Positions 8,258-15,740 of a DNA stretch of 15,745 bases are shown piece by piece. Numbering within the stretch: the stretch's first letter is position 1; every line of letters starts with the position of its first letter. Below the pieces are notes generated by a model, which searched no databases, was not told the DNA's origin, and saw only the letters and a program-made list of their open reading frames with translations. A program made the position numbers and the translations under genes. Source of the DNA: an uncultured Bacillaceae bacterium (GTDB taxonomy: Bacteria; Bacillota; Bacilli; Bacillales; Amphibacillaceae); NCBI GenBank assembly GCA_945639745.1, contig CALZEK010000011.1, positions 1 to 15,745 of the forward strand, read 5' to 3'.

Positions 8258-9631
8258 TTAATATTTTCTAAAGAAATCTTTCTTCTCGCCCTTTTCAACT
8301 ACGGGATAATCTCCCGTGAAACAAGCTTGACAAAGACCTTGGTTAAGTGTTTTTTCTCTAATAATGGCTTTTTCCATGCCTTTAGGAGATAAAAACGCTA
8401 AACTATCTGCTTCAATAAGTTTACACATTTCTTCAGTATTATAATTAGCTGCTATTAATTCTTCTTTTGTTGACATATCAATCCCATAAAAACATGGATT
8501 TTCAATGCGTGGCGAAGAAATTCTAACGTGTACTTCTTTAGCACCAGCCTCTTTTAATAAACGAACAATGCGTCTACTTGTTGTTCCTCTAACAATTGAA
8601 TCATCTATCATGACTATTTTCTTACCTTCAATGATACCACGTACAGGAGATAGTTTCATTTTCACACCTTGATCTCGTAATTCTTGAGAGGGTTGAATAA
8701 AAGTCCGATCAACATATCTATTTTTTATAATACCCATTTCGTAAGGTATACCAGTCATTTCTGCATATCCAATCGCAGCAGAAATACTCGAATCAGGCAC
8801 TCCTGTTACGATATCAGCATCAACAATTGGTGATTCTTTAGCTAATTCAATGCCAGTTCTTTTTCGAGCAGCATGAACATTTTCATGATTTAAATCACTA
8901 TCAGGTCTTGATAAATAAACATATTCCATCGCACATAAATTTCTTGGTTCTCTTAAGATAAATCGAGTAGACTTAATTCCTTCATCACTTATTGTTAATA
9001 ATTCGCCGGGAAGAATTTCTCGCTCATAAGTCGCTCCAACAATGCTAAATGCACATGTTTCTGATGCGACAACATAAGCATCACCAATCCGTCCTAGTGA
9101 TAATGGACGGATCCCTCTTGGATCTAATGCAACATGCATTTTATCTTCTGTCATAATAATATAGGCATAAGCACCAATTAATTTTTTTAGACCTGTAATA
9201 ATCGCTTCTTCTGTTGTTTTATGGCCATTTTTTTTCATTAAATGGGCTAATATTTCAGTATCTGAATTTGTTTGTAAAATACTGCCTGCTTTTTCTAGAT
9301 CTTTTCTTAATGCCTTTGAATTCATCAGTTCACCATTATGAGCAATAGCTGTACTACCTTCCAAGGTTCTAAATACAAATGGTTGTACATTATCAAATGT
9401 GCCATCATCTTGTGTTGCATTACGTACATGACCTACTGCTCCACGGCCTTGATATTTAGAAAAATCAAATCGTTTAAAAACATCATTGACTAACCCTACA
9501 TCTTTATGAAGTTTTAATCGTTCGCCATTTGTAACAACTATGCCTGCAGCATCTTGACCACGGTGTTGCATCGCATGTAATCCGTAATAAGTTATTTCAG
9601 CAGCTCGTTCGTGTCCCCATACTCCAAACAT
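8258..9631 (-). CDS. purF: Amidophosphoribosyltransferase PurF, lacking the usual N-terminal cysteine
   Basis: PurF makes 5-phosphoribosylamine from PRPP and glutamine, the first committed step. The 457-residue protein matches the family almost end to end: Ntn-type glutaminase domain (1 to about 225), then a phosphoribosyltransferase domain with the PRPP loop [10 protein letters not shown] (343-352). Cys233, Cys380, Cys434 and Cys437 match the four [4Fe-4S] ligands of Bacillus PurF. The odd point is the N terminus. Relatives read C-G-V-F-G-x-W-G-H, where the Cys, exposed by processing, is the glutaminase nucleophile; here the protein starts M-F-G-V-W-G-H. The in-frame codons upstream are T-N-F-I and then a TAG, so no Cys can be recovered. 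R-Y-A-T is also R-N-A-T (Asn71). Cluster positions offset by about three residues fit loss of exactly C-G-V. The ribosome site (9644-9650) is rather far, 12 bases, from the ATG. Ammonia-dependent activity may remain. Confidence 0.93.
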   Translation of the reverse strand: MFGVWGHERAAEITYYGLHAMQHRGQDAAGIVVTNGERLKLHKDVGLVNDVFKRFDFSKYQGRGAVGHVRNATQDDGTFDNVQPFVFRTLEGSTAIAHNGELMNSKALRKDLEKAGSILQTNSDTEILAHLMKKNGHKTTEEAIITGLKKLIGAYAYIIMTEDKMHVALDPRGIRPLSLGRIGDAYVVASETCAFSIVGATYEREILPGELLTISDEGIKSTRFILREPRNLCAMEYVYLSRPDSDLNHENVHAARKRTGIELAKESPIVDADIVTGVPDSSISAAIGYAEMTGIPYEMGIIKNRYVDRTFIQPSQELRDQGVKMKLSPVRGIIEGKKIVMIDDSIVRGTTSRRIVRLLKEAGAKEVHVRISSPRIENPCFYGIDMSTKEELIAANYNTEEMCKLIEADSLAFLSPKGMEKAIIREKTLNQGLCQACFTGDYPVVEKGEKKDFFRKY

Positions 9632-9656
9632 AATGAAATTAGTCTCCCCTAGTTAT

Positions 9657-11858
9657 TTATTTTATGCTATTTTCAATACTATTTGACCATAATTGTCTTA
9701 ATGCATCCACTTCTTCATTCATTGCTAACGTATCATTGACACTGATTTGAAGTGTTGCTTCATTTGTTACTTTACCAATGATGTGCGCTTCTTTTAATAT
9801 TTTTTCAAATGCTTCTTGATTAGCTTTATTGACTGTAACAACAAAGCGTGATTGTGTTTCGCTGTATAATTCTTCAACTGCCTCACCTGATAATGCTAAT
9901 TCAGCACCAAGGTTTTCTGAACGAATCACTGATTCAGCTACACAAACTGCCAAACCACCTTCTGATATATCTTCAGCCGATTCGACTAAGCCTTGTTGAA
10001 TCGCTGTTAATAATTTAGCTTGACGATTTTTTTCAATTTCTAAATCTAATTTAGGTGCTTGGCCTGAATATTCTCCTGTTACTACTTTTTGAATTTCACT
10101 ACCGCCAAAGCTTGCATCTGTCTCACCGATTAAATAAACTAAATCATCAGCATTTTGGAAACTATTTGGTGTGATATCTTTTAATGATTCAAACAAGCCA
10201 ACCATACCGATAATTGGTGTTGGATAAATTGCTTCACCTTCTGATTGGTTGTACATCGACACATTACCACTAATAACAGGTACGTCTAACACTTTACACG
10301 CTGCACTAATGCCATCAATGCTTTCTTCCATTTGCCAAAACACTTCTTCATTTGTTGGATTACCATAGTTTAATCCATCTGTAATCGCAAGTGGTTTTGC
10401 ACCTGAGGCTACGATATTGCGTGCCGCTTCAGCAACAGCAATTTGGCCACCTACTTTTGGATCTAAATAAATATATCTTGAATTACTATCTGTTGTAATT
10501 GCAATGGCCTTATCTTGGTCATTAATTTGTACAACTGCTGCACCTGAACCTGGTCCTTTAAGTGTCTTATTATCTTTATTTGAATCGAATTGCTTATAAA
10601 CCCATTCTTTACTTGCAATTGTTTCACGCGTTAATAATGTTTTTAACATCTCACCATGATCAGTAACTTGTGGTGTTTCTGTTTCTTGATTTTGGAATGT
10701 TTGATAATATTTTGCTTCTTTAGATTTCAAATAATATACAGGTGCATCAGCATCTAATGCATCGACAGGAATATCAGCCCATATTTTATTTTCATGTTTT
10801 ATTTTAAATACTTTTTCTTCAATAACTTCACCGACAACCGCTGCTTCGATGTCATGTGCATTAAACAAATCTAAAAATTCTTTCTCTGTTCCTTTTTTAA
10901 CGACTAATAACATTCTTTCTTGTGTTTCAGATAACATCATTTCATAAGCTGACATATTTTCCTCAGCCTGAGGAACTGTATCTAAATCTAGTAACATCCC
11001 TGTTCCAGCAGCACTTGCCATTTCGCTTCCTGATGAAGTTAAACCAGCAGCACCCATATCTTGCATGCCGACTAAGTTTTCTGAATTAATTGCTTCTAAA
11101 CACGCTTCAATTAATCTTTTTTCTAAATGTGGATTACCAGCAGCTGGCTTTGCATCTTCTGAAACAGCATCATCTGAAGAATGTGTTGCACCATGAATCC
11201 CATCGCGACCTGTTTTAGCACCAGCATAAATAACTGAATTTCCTACACCTGCAGCAATTCCTTTTTGAATATCTTTATGATCAATTAATCCAACAACCAT
11301 CGCATTAACTAATGGACTATCTGAATAACAATCATCAAATTGGATTTCACCACCGACTGTTGGTACACCGACATTATTACCATAATGAGCAATCCCACGA
11401 ACAACTTCTTTAAATAGATAATTAGTACGTTCATCACCTAATGGACCAAAACGCAATGAATTCATTGCTGCAATTGGACGTGCACCCATTGAAAAGACAT
11501 CTCTTAAAATACCACCAATTCCTGTTGCTGCACCTTCAAACGGATTAATTCTTGAAGGACTATTATGACTTTCCATTTTAAAGACAACAGCTTGGTCGTC
11601 ACCAATATCAACTACCCCAGCACCCTCACCAGGGCCAACAAGGACTTGTGGACCTTTTGTAGGGAATTTACTTAAAAGTGGTTTTGATGTTTTATAACTA
11701 CAGTGTTCTGACCACATCACAGAAAAGATTCCTGTTTCAGTGTAATTTGGTAAACGGCCTAAAATAGATTTTGCACGATTGAACTCATCTTCGGTTAATC
11801 CCATTTCTAAATATACTTTATTCGCTTCAACTTCTTCAGGTGACATATTATGTGCCAT
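9657..11858 (-). CDS. purL: FGAM synthase, small PurL subunit, with altered motifs
   Basis: PurL converts FGAR, ATP and ammonia to FGAM. At 733 residues this is the short form, which in relatives works with PurS and takes ammonia from glutaminase PurQ; neither is encoded in this window. Conserved parts include M-W-S-E-H-C-S-Y-K (48-56), G-P-G-E-G-A-G (75-81), G-A-A-T-G-I-G-G (109-116), [34 protein letters not shown] and S-E-G-G-L-A-V. Departures from usual sequences are H-N-S-P-S-R (98-103) for H-N-H-P-S-A, G-N-P-H (241-244) for G-D-P-F, and G-P-G-S-G-A-A-V (435-442) for G-P-G-S-D-A-A-V. The frame is intact. ATG at 11858 has AAGGAG 8 bases upstream. It follows purK by 24 bases and precedes purF by 25. 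Confidence 0.95.
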   Translation of the reverse strand: MAHNMSPEEVEANKVYLEMGLTEDEFNRAKSILGRLPNYTETGIFSVMWSEHCSYKTSKPLLSKFPTKGPQVLVGPGEGAGVVDIGDDQAVVFKMESHNSPSRINPFEGAATGIGGILRDVFSMGARPIAAMNSLRFGPLGDERTNYLFKEVVRGIAHYGNNVGVPTVGGEIQFDDCYSDSPLVNAMVVGLIDHKDIQKGIAAGVGNSVIYAGAKTGRDGIHGATHSSDDAVSEDAKPAAGNPHLEKRLIEACLEAINSENLVGMQDMGAAGLTSSGSEMASAAGTGMLLDLDTVPQAEENMSAYEMMLSETQERMLLVVKKGTEKEFLDLFNAHDIEAAVVGEVIEEKVFKIKHENKIWADIPVDALDADAPVYYLKSKEAKYYQTFQNQETETPQVTDHGEMLKTLLTRETIASKEWVYKQFDSNKDNKTLKGPGSGAAVVQINDQDKAIAITTDSNSRYIYLDPKVGGQIAVAEAARNIVASGAKPLAITDGLNYGNPTNEEVFWQMEESIDGISAACKVLDVPVISGNVSMYNQSEGEAIYPTPIIGMVGLFESLKDITPNSFQNADDLVYLIGETDASFGGSEIQKVVTGEYSGQAPKLDLEIEKNRQAKLLTAIQQGLVESAEDISEGGLAVCVAESVIRSENLGAELALSGEAVEELYSETQSRFVVTVNKANQEAFEKILKEAHIIGKVTNEATLQISVNDTLAMNEEVDALRQLWSNSIENSIK

Positions 11859-11882
11859 CAGACATTCTCCTTTAAATTTAAT

Positions 11883-13004
11883 TTATTTTTCGTAGCTAGC
11901 TTTCAGCTCATTTAATTGATCAAAGCTTTCTGCAATGAATGTTACATGACCCATTTTACGCTTTTCTTTTACTTCCTCTTTACCATACAAATGAACAAAT
12001 GCCTCTGATTGATATTCGATTGCATGGAGAGCTCGGTCCATATCTTCACCTAGGACATTAATCATTTTTGCTTTATTATGTAACGTTACTTCTGTTAATG
12101 GTAAGCCACAAATAGCACGAATATGTTGTTTAAATTGTGAAATATTACATGCTTCAATTGTGTAATGGCCTGAATTATGTGGACGTGGTGCCATTTCATT
12201 TATAAAAATCCCATCGCCAATCACAAACATCTCAATTGTAAAAGTGCCGACAATTAACATCGAATCAGCTAAGGTTCGTGATGCAACAACCGCTTTATTA
12301 TAAACAGCTTCATTAATTTCAGCTGGTGCAGTTGTTTCTGATAAAATTTGATCTTTATGCTGGTTTTCTGCAATTGGGAACATCTTAAAGTCACCATCAG
12401 CTGTACAACTAAAAACAACAGAAATTTCTTTATCAAACGATATCCACTGTTCAATCACATATGTTTCGTTTGGATCGATAAAGTCTATAGCTGCTTCAAA
12501 ATCTGCTTCTGTTTCTACTTTGAATTGTCCCTTACCATCATATCCACCACGACATGTTTTAATGACTGCTGGAAGTGGGGCATCTTTTAAGACGGCTTCA
12601 CACTCTTCTTTACTATTAATTATCGTAAATGGAGCAACCGGTAAGCCTAAATCAGCTAACAATGTTTTTTCTCTTTCGCGATTTTGTGTTACTTCTAAGG
12701 GAAATGCACCTTGTGGTAATTTTCCAGCTTTTTCAATATATGTTGCCGCTTCTAAATCAACATTCTCAAATTCATATGTGACTACATCACTTATTTCTGT
12801 CAATTCTTTAATTGCGCTTAAATCATCATAAGCTGCTACAAGATGTTTATCAGCTACTTGAGCTGTTGGACAGTTTGGTGTTGGATCTAAAACGGCGACT
12901 TTATAACCCATATATCTTGCTTCTATCGCCATCATCCGACCTAATTGTCCACCACCTATGATACCTATTGTTTTTGGAGGTAAAATCACTTTATTTTTTG
13001 GCAA
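11883..13004 (-). CDS. purK: N5-carboxyaminoimidazole ribonucleotide synthase
   Basis: PurK is an ATP-grasp enzyme that makes N5-CAIR from AIR, bicarbonate and ATP; PurE then isomerises it. The 373-residue protein has the N-terminal loop [11 protein letters not shown] (14-24), Y-E-F-E-N-V-D (77-83), the ATP-grasp loop R-G-G-Y-D-G-K-G-Q (152-160), then [14 protein letters not shown] and K-R-K-M-G-H-V-T near the end. I chose the TTG at 13004, which gives M-P-K-N-K-V and has a GAGGA about 6 bases upstream inside purE. A GTG six codons on is an alternative, so the first few residues are uncertain. It overlaps the purE end by 14 bases, suggesting coupled translation. In related operons purC, purS and purQ usually follow; here purL follows directly. 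Confidence 0.96.
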   Translation of the reverse strand: MPKNKVILPPKTIGIIGGGQLGRMMAIEARYMGYKVAVLDPTPNCPTAQVADKHLVAAYDDLSAIKELTEISDVVTYEFENVDLEAATYIEKAGKLPQGAFPLEVTQNREREKTLLADLGLPVAPFTIINSKEECEAVLKDAPLPAVIKTCRGGYDGKGQFKVETEADFEAAIDFIDPNETYVIEQWISFDKEISVVFSCTADGDFKMFPIAENQHKDQILSETTAPAEINEAVYNKAVVASRTLADSMLIVGTFTIEMFVIGDGIFINEMAPRPHNSGHYTIEACNISQFKQHIRAICGLPLTEVTLHNKAKMINVLGEDMDRALHAIEYQSEAFVHLYGKEEVKEKRKMGHVTFIAESFDQLNELKASYEK

Positions 13005-13482
13005 GTTTATTCCTCATTTCATCAACATTTTCTTTTAAATTCCCTTGATAAGTTGTCAATGCTTGTTCAATTTCTTTATCCATGGTCGCTAATATTTGCC
13101 CAGCAAATAAACCAGCATTTGTTGCCCCGGCCTTACCTATAGCCATTGTTGCTGTTGGAACACCGCCTGGCATCTGTACGATTGAAAGTAACGAATCCAT
13201 CCCATCTAACGCCCGCGATTGAACGGGCACACCAATAACAGGTAAAGTCGTTTGTGAAGCAACCATACCTGGAAGATGAGCTGCACCACCAGCTCCTGCA
13301 ATAATAACTTTTAATCCGCGTTCACGTGCAGTCTTTGCATAAACAAACATATCATCTGGTGTTCGATGAGCCGAAATAACTTCTTTTTCATAAGGTATTC
13401 CTAACTCTTCTAAAACTAAAACTGTATGTTCCATTGTTTCCCAATCAGAGATACTTCCCATAATAACTCCTACTTTAGGCAT
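12991..13482 (-). CDS. purE: N5-CAIR mutase (class I PurE)
   Basis: PurE interconverts N5-CAIR and CAIR and partners with PurK, which marks this as the bacterial class I pathway. The 163-residue protein has M-G-S-x-S-D-W (8-14), S-A-H-R-T-P-D with catalytic His39, [11 protein letters not shown] (63-73) and the run [14 protein letters not shown]. The correct start is the ATG at 13482, giving [10 protein letters not shown], with AAAGGGAG (13490-13497) 7 bases upstream. The frame is open back to 13533, but that earlier ATG lies inside the leader terminator hairpin. It is the first gene of the pur operon and is controlled by the upstream PurBoxes and guanine riboswitch. Confidence 0.97.
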   Translation of the reverse strand: MPKVGVIMGSISDWETMEHTVLVLEELGIPYEKEVISAHRTPDDMFVYAKTARERGLKVIIAGAGGAAHLPGMVASQTTLPVIGVPVQSRALDGMDSLLSIVQMPGGVPTATMAIGKAGATNAGLFAGQILATMDKEIEQALTTYQGNLKENVDEMRNKLAKK

Positions 13483-13509
13483 CTTAAAACTCCCTTTATT
13501 ATTATAATT

Positions 13510-13564
13510 AAAAAAATCTATTCTTATTCGCATATATAATATATATGAAAAAATGAATAGATTT
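13510..13564 (-). terminator. Riboswitch-controlled leader terminator before purE
   Basis: A 10-bp perfect stem (13564-13555 with 13523-13514, AAATCTATTC/GAATAGATTT) encloses an AT-rich inner hairpin (CATATAT/ATATATG). It is followed at once by a run of seven T on the minus strand. It ends about 13 bases before the purE ribosome site, so it can stop transcription before purE. Its 5' arm is the partner of the antiterminator. Confidence 0.87.
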
Positions 13565-13631
13565 AAGTATCCAACCCTTTAACCATGAGATTATTTGGAT
13601 GAGATTTTAAATATTATTTATTCAAATTTTC
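13547..13631 (-). promoter_or_regulatory. Antiterminator pairing of the purE riboswitch
   Basis: Bases 13631-13616, the 3' strand of P1 plus the following bases, can pair with 13562-13547, which include the 5' arm of the terminator. By eye 13 of 16 positions pair: GGAAAA-side with TTTTC, and TGAATA with TATTCA. The same bases serve P1, the terminator or this helix, which is the usual logic of an OFF switch by premature termination. Energies were not computed. Confidence 0.65.
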
Positions 13632-13695
13632 CATAGTCTGATATTTACGGTATCAGGTAGATACTTTAAGCCTTATTCTTATTATTATATGGAAA
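13626..13695 (-). promoter_or_regulatory. Guanine-class purine riboswitch aptamer
   Basis: The minus-strand RNA shows the purine aptamer layout. P1 is TTTCCATA paired with TATGGAAA (13695-13688 with 13635-13628), followed by the J1/2 TAAT. L2 is AATAAGG, keeping the paired GG. J2/3 is GTATCTACC. P3 is CTGATA/TATCAG with loop CCGTAAA, identical to the well-known xpt aptamer. J3/1 is ACTATGG; the base at the specificity position (13636) is C, which indicates guanine/hypoxanthine rather than adenine. P2 is short and AT-rich, about 4 bp plus a mismatch. It lies about 20 bases after the promoter start and is followed by an antiterminator/terminator, so guanine should switch the pur operon off. Confidence 0.93.
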
Positions 13696-13721
13696 TCACA
13701 TGAGTTCAATCAACCTCATCA

Positions 13722-13751
13722 ATTATAACAAAGATAGATTTTAACAGTCAA
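13722..13751 (-). promoter_or_regulatory. Promoter of the pur operon
   Basis: On the minus strand TTGACT (13751-13746) is followed by an 18-base spacer and TATAAT (13727-13722), preceded by TGT for an extended -10. This is close to the sigma-A consensus. Transcription should start near 13715, giving a leader of about 233 bases before purE. The PurBox pair lies just upstream. Confidence 0.9.
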
Positions 13752-13756
13752 TTAAA

Positions 13757-13798
13757 CCGCGAACATTTAACTGATTTCATAGTTTATTGTTCGTGTTT
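13757..13798 (-). promoter_or_regulatory. PurR operator: inverted PurBox pair
   Basis: Two CGAAC cores in inverted orientation: ACACGAACAATAA (core 13793-13789) and TTAAATGTTCGCG (core 13764-13760), the cores separated by 24 bases. This matches the layout of Gram-positive PurR boxes, which PurR binds when PRPP is low. They lie at about -78 to -45 from the predicted start. The first box is inside the 3' end of the upstream gene. Confidence 0.85.
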
Positions 13799-14391
13799 TG
13801 TTCATTTTTTTCTACTTTTAATGAATTAGACATCATTTCTTCTTGATTTAACTCTTTTTTCATGTTTCTCTTACGTACTTGACGCACCCAAAATCCACCT
13901 TGAATTTGCTTTGGTTCATAAGAAATAATAAATGCTCGTGGATCTATTTCATTAATTGCTTGATAAAGCTTTAACTCACTTTTTCGAGGAGTAAGCACTT
14001 GAAGAGCTAAACGCGTTCCTTCCATTCCATGAGCTTCCCAACTTGTTACTCCATATCCTTGAGCTCTTAATCTTTTAGTAAATTCTAACTCTGGATTTGT
14101 AGAAATAACATTAACTGTTATATAACCAAGCGCTAAACGTTCTTCAATTAAAGAACCTACAATAATTCCAGTTGCAAATCCTGCAGCATATGCAATTACA
14201 TTTTGAATACCATCTAAATTATCTAACACGAGACTTAAACCAATAATATACATAATGGTTTCAAACACACTAACTAAGGCAGCTAAGTATCTTCTACTTT
14301 TTAATGTTAAAATCATTCTAATCGTTAACAATGATACATATACGATGTTTACTACTAAAATAATTGCTACAATTACTAATGCATTATACAA
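13777..14391 (-). CDS. UPF0316 (DUF2179) membrane protein, YebE-like
   Basis: Integral membrane protein of 204 residues resembling Bacillus YebE of the UPF0316 family, which is also found just upstream of purE there. Three membrane segments are visible: about 4-24, 36-56 and 62-82. A cytoplasmic DUF2179-type domain follows (about 90-170), with [16 protein letters not shown] and [11 protein letters not shown]. The last 30 or so residues are a polar tail rich in Lys, Glu and Asn. The TTG start at 14391 has AAGGAG (14401-14406) 9 bases upstream. No terminator is visible after the gene, so readthrough into the pur operon is possible. The first PurBox overlaps its last codons. The molecular function of the family is not known to me. 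Confidence 0.87.
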   Translation of the reverse strand: MYNALVIVAIILVVNIVYVSLLTIRMILTLKSRRYLAALVSVFETIMYIIGLSLVLDNLDGIQNVIAYAAGFATGIIVGSLIEERLALGYITVNVISTNPELEFTKRLRAQGYGVTSWEAHGMEGTRLALQVLTPRKSELKLYQAINEIDPRAFIISYEPKQIQGGFWVRQVRKRNMKKELNQEEMMSNSLKVEKNEQNTNNKL

Positions 14392-14488
14392 CTAAACTCA
14401 CTCCTTAGTACTATGTTATCTATTTCTTTTCGCTCCGTTTTCTTTCATATGATATAGTAAAATAACTTGCACTTTCATTTTACTCGAA

Positions 14489-14517
14489 TTGAATCGTTTT
14501 TTATAGCATTTTAATAA
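14489..14517 (+). promoter_or_regulatory. Possible promoter of the MFS gene
   Basis: TTGAAT (14489-14494), a 17-base spacer and TAATAA (14512-14517) lie ahead of a GAGGTGA ribosome site at 14531. The region is very AT-rich, so chance matches are likely. I found no clear promoter for the divergent UPF0316 gene in the same 149-base gap. Confidence 0.35.
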
Positions 14518-14540
14518 TTTATTTTATTTTGAGGTGAACT

Positions 14541-15701
14541 ATGTCGACTAAAGCTGATTTACGTAAGCTAAAAATGTTAATTTTCTTTTTTCATGTTACT
14601 AATACAATTATCATTAGCTTTTTACCACTTTATTTAAATTTTAAAGGATTATCTGGAACAGAAATTGGTTGGGTTCTTGCTGTTGGTCCTCTTGCTTCCA
14701 TTATTTCTCAACCTTTTTGGGGATATTTAAGCGATAAATATAAAACTGTAAAATGGGTTTTAATCATGACCATTATTGGTATGCTTATTTTTAGTATCTT
14801 ATTTTTTCAAATGAATCAATTGATTTTCATTCTTATTTTTGGTGCTTTCTTTTATTTCTTTTCCTCACCTGTTGGAGCTCTTGGAGACAGTTTGGCTCAA
14901 AGACAAGCTGATTTACTAAACATTTCTTTTGGCTCGATTAGAACATGGGGATCAATTGGCTTTGCTTTATCTTCACTTATCATTGGTCAATTACTTAATA
15001 TTTATGGTGTTGAATTTATGCGCTGGCCCTATTTAATTTTTGGTACAATTTTACTTGTGATTGCCTTTCAAATTGGCGATGTTAAATCAAATGAAAATGA
15101 CCAAGCCATTAAGGTAAATGACTTAAAAAAATTATTTACTAATCGCAAATTCACTTACTTTTTAATTATCATGATGTTTATTACCATCACTCATCGAGCA
15201 AATGATAGCTTTATTGGCCTCTTTATAACGAGTCTTGGAGGAAGTGAGTCACTTGTCGGCCTTGGTTGGTTTATCGCACTTGTGAGTGAAGCATTAATTT
15301 TTGCATTTGCTTATAAATGGTTTAAAAAAGATAAAGCTTTACAATTTATTATTTTAGCTAGTTTATTATATACACTGAGATGGGTCCTTTTTGCCCTATC
15401 TACTGACCCCATTCATGTTTTATTAGGACAATTATTACACGGACTTACATTTGGTATTTTTTATTTAAGTTCACTTGATTATATTACTCGGATTATTCCA
15501 AACACGCTTAAATCTTCTGGACATTTAATTTTTTATTCCGTATTCTTTGGTGTTTCTGGAATTATCGGATCAGTCGGTGGGGGCTTTTTAATCGATCATT
15601 TTAGTGGTAATCACCTATACCTCGTTCTTGGTAGCTTAAGTTTAATTGGAACTGGTCTTTTAATTATCTATACTTTTAAAAACTTTTCAGCTCATTCATA
15701 A
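14541..15701 (+). CDS. MFS transporter, MFS_1-like/PPP-type
   Basis: Predicted 12-helix major facilitator of 386 residues. The hydrophobic segments fall into two halves with a polar central loop near residues 180-200. The loop between helices 2 and 3 carries the MFS signature G-Y-L-S-D-K-Y-K-T-V-K-W (61-72). The N-terminal F-F-H-V-T-N-T-I-I-I-S-F-L-P-L-Y-L and the C-terminal G-x-G-G-G-F-L-I-D-H fit the LacY/phenylpropionate-like branch, which is often annotated as sugar or nucleoside:proton symporters. The substrate cannot be read from sequence; its place beside purine genes is at most a weak hint of nucleoside transport. ATG at 14541 has GAGGTGA 3-6 bases upstream. It is the only plus-strand gene here, divergent from the UPF0316 gene, with its own terminator and no sign of PurR control. 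Confidence 0.85.
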   Translation: MSTKADLRKLKMLIFFFHVTNTIIISFLPLYLNFKGLSGTEIGWVLAVGPLASIISQPFWGYLSDKYKTVKWVLIMTIIGMLIFSILFFQMNQLIFILIFGAFFYFFSSPVGALGDSLAQRQADLLNISFGSIRTWGSIGFALSSLIIGQLLNIYGVEFMRWPYLIFGTILLVIAFQIGDVKSNENDQAIKVNDLKKLFTNRKFTYFLIIMMFITITHRANDSFIGLFITSLGGSESLVGLGWFIALVSEALIFAFAYKWFKKDKALQFIILASLLYTLRWVLFALSTDPIHVLLGQLLHGLTFGIFYLSSLDYITRIIPNTLKSSGHLIFYSVFFGVSGIIGSVGGGFLIDHFSGNHLYLVLGSLSLIGTGLLIIYTFKNFSAHS

Positions 15702-15706
15702 ATAAC

Positions 15707-15740
15707 ATAAAAAAGAGGCCTCATATGAGGGCCTCTTTTT
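15707..15740 (+). terminator. Intrinsic terminator after the MFS gene
   Basis: AAAAAGAGGCC pairs with GGCCTCTTTTT around a self-complementary TCATATGA core, with one bulged G. It starts just after the stop at 15701 and ends in five T. A-rich and T-rich flanks on both sides mean it could also act in the other direction. Confidence 0.9.

Noticed and set aside
9629..9660. A TGT codon in another frame just before F-G-V in purF, as a sign of a simple frameshift restoring the cysteine
   Set aside because: That frame has a TAG upstream at the ribosome site and no ATG, GTG or TTG between it and the TGT, so a one- or two-base shift does not rebuild a normal start. An in-frame loss of three codons fits better.
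8258..11858. purF and purL as pseudogenes
   Set aside because: Both frames are open at full length with ribosome sites and most motifs kept, so I call them genes with altered motifs.
12348..12831. Overlapping plus-strand open frames
   Set aside because: They are antisense to purK, with compositions expected of a shadow frame.
13483..13533. Upstream in-frame ATG that would extend purE by 17 residues
   Set aside because: It lies in the leader terminator hairpin, has no ribosome site, and the family N terminus begins at the ATG at 13482 with AAAGGGAG.
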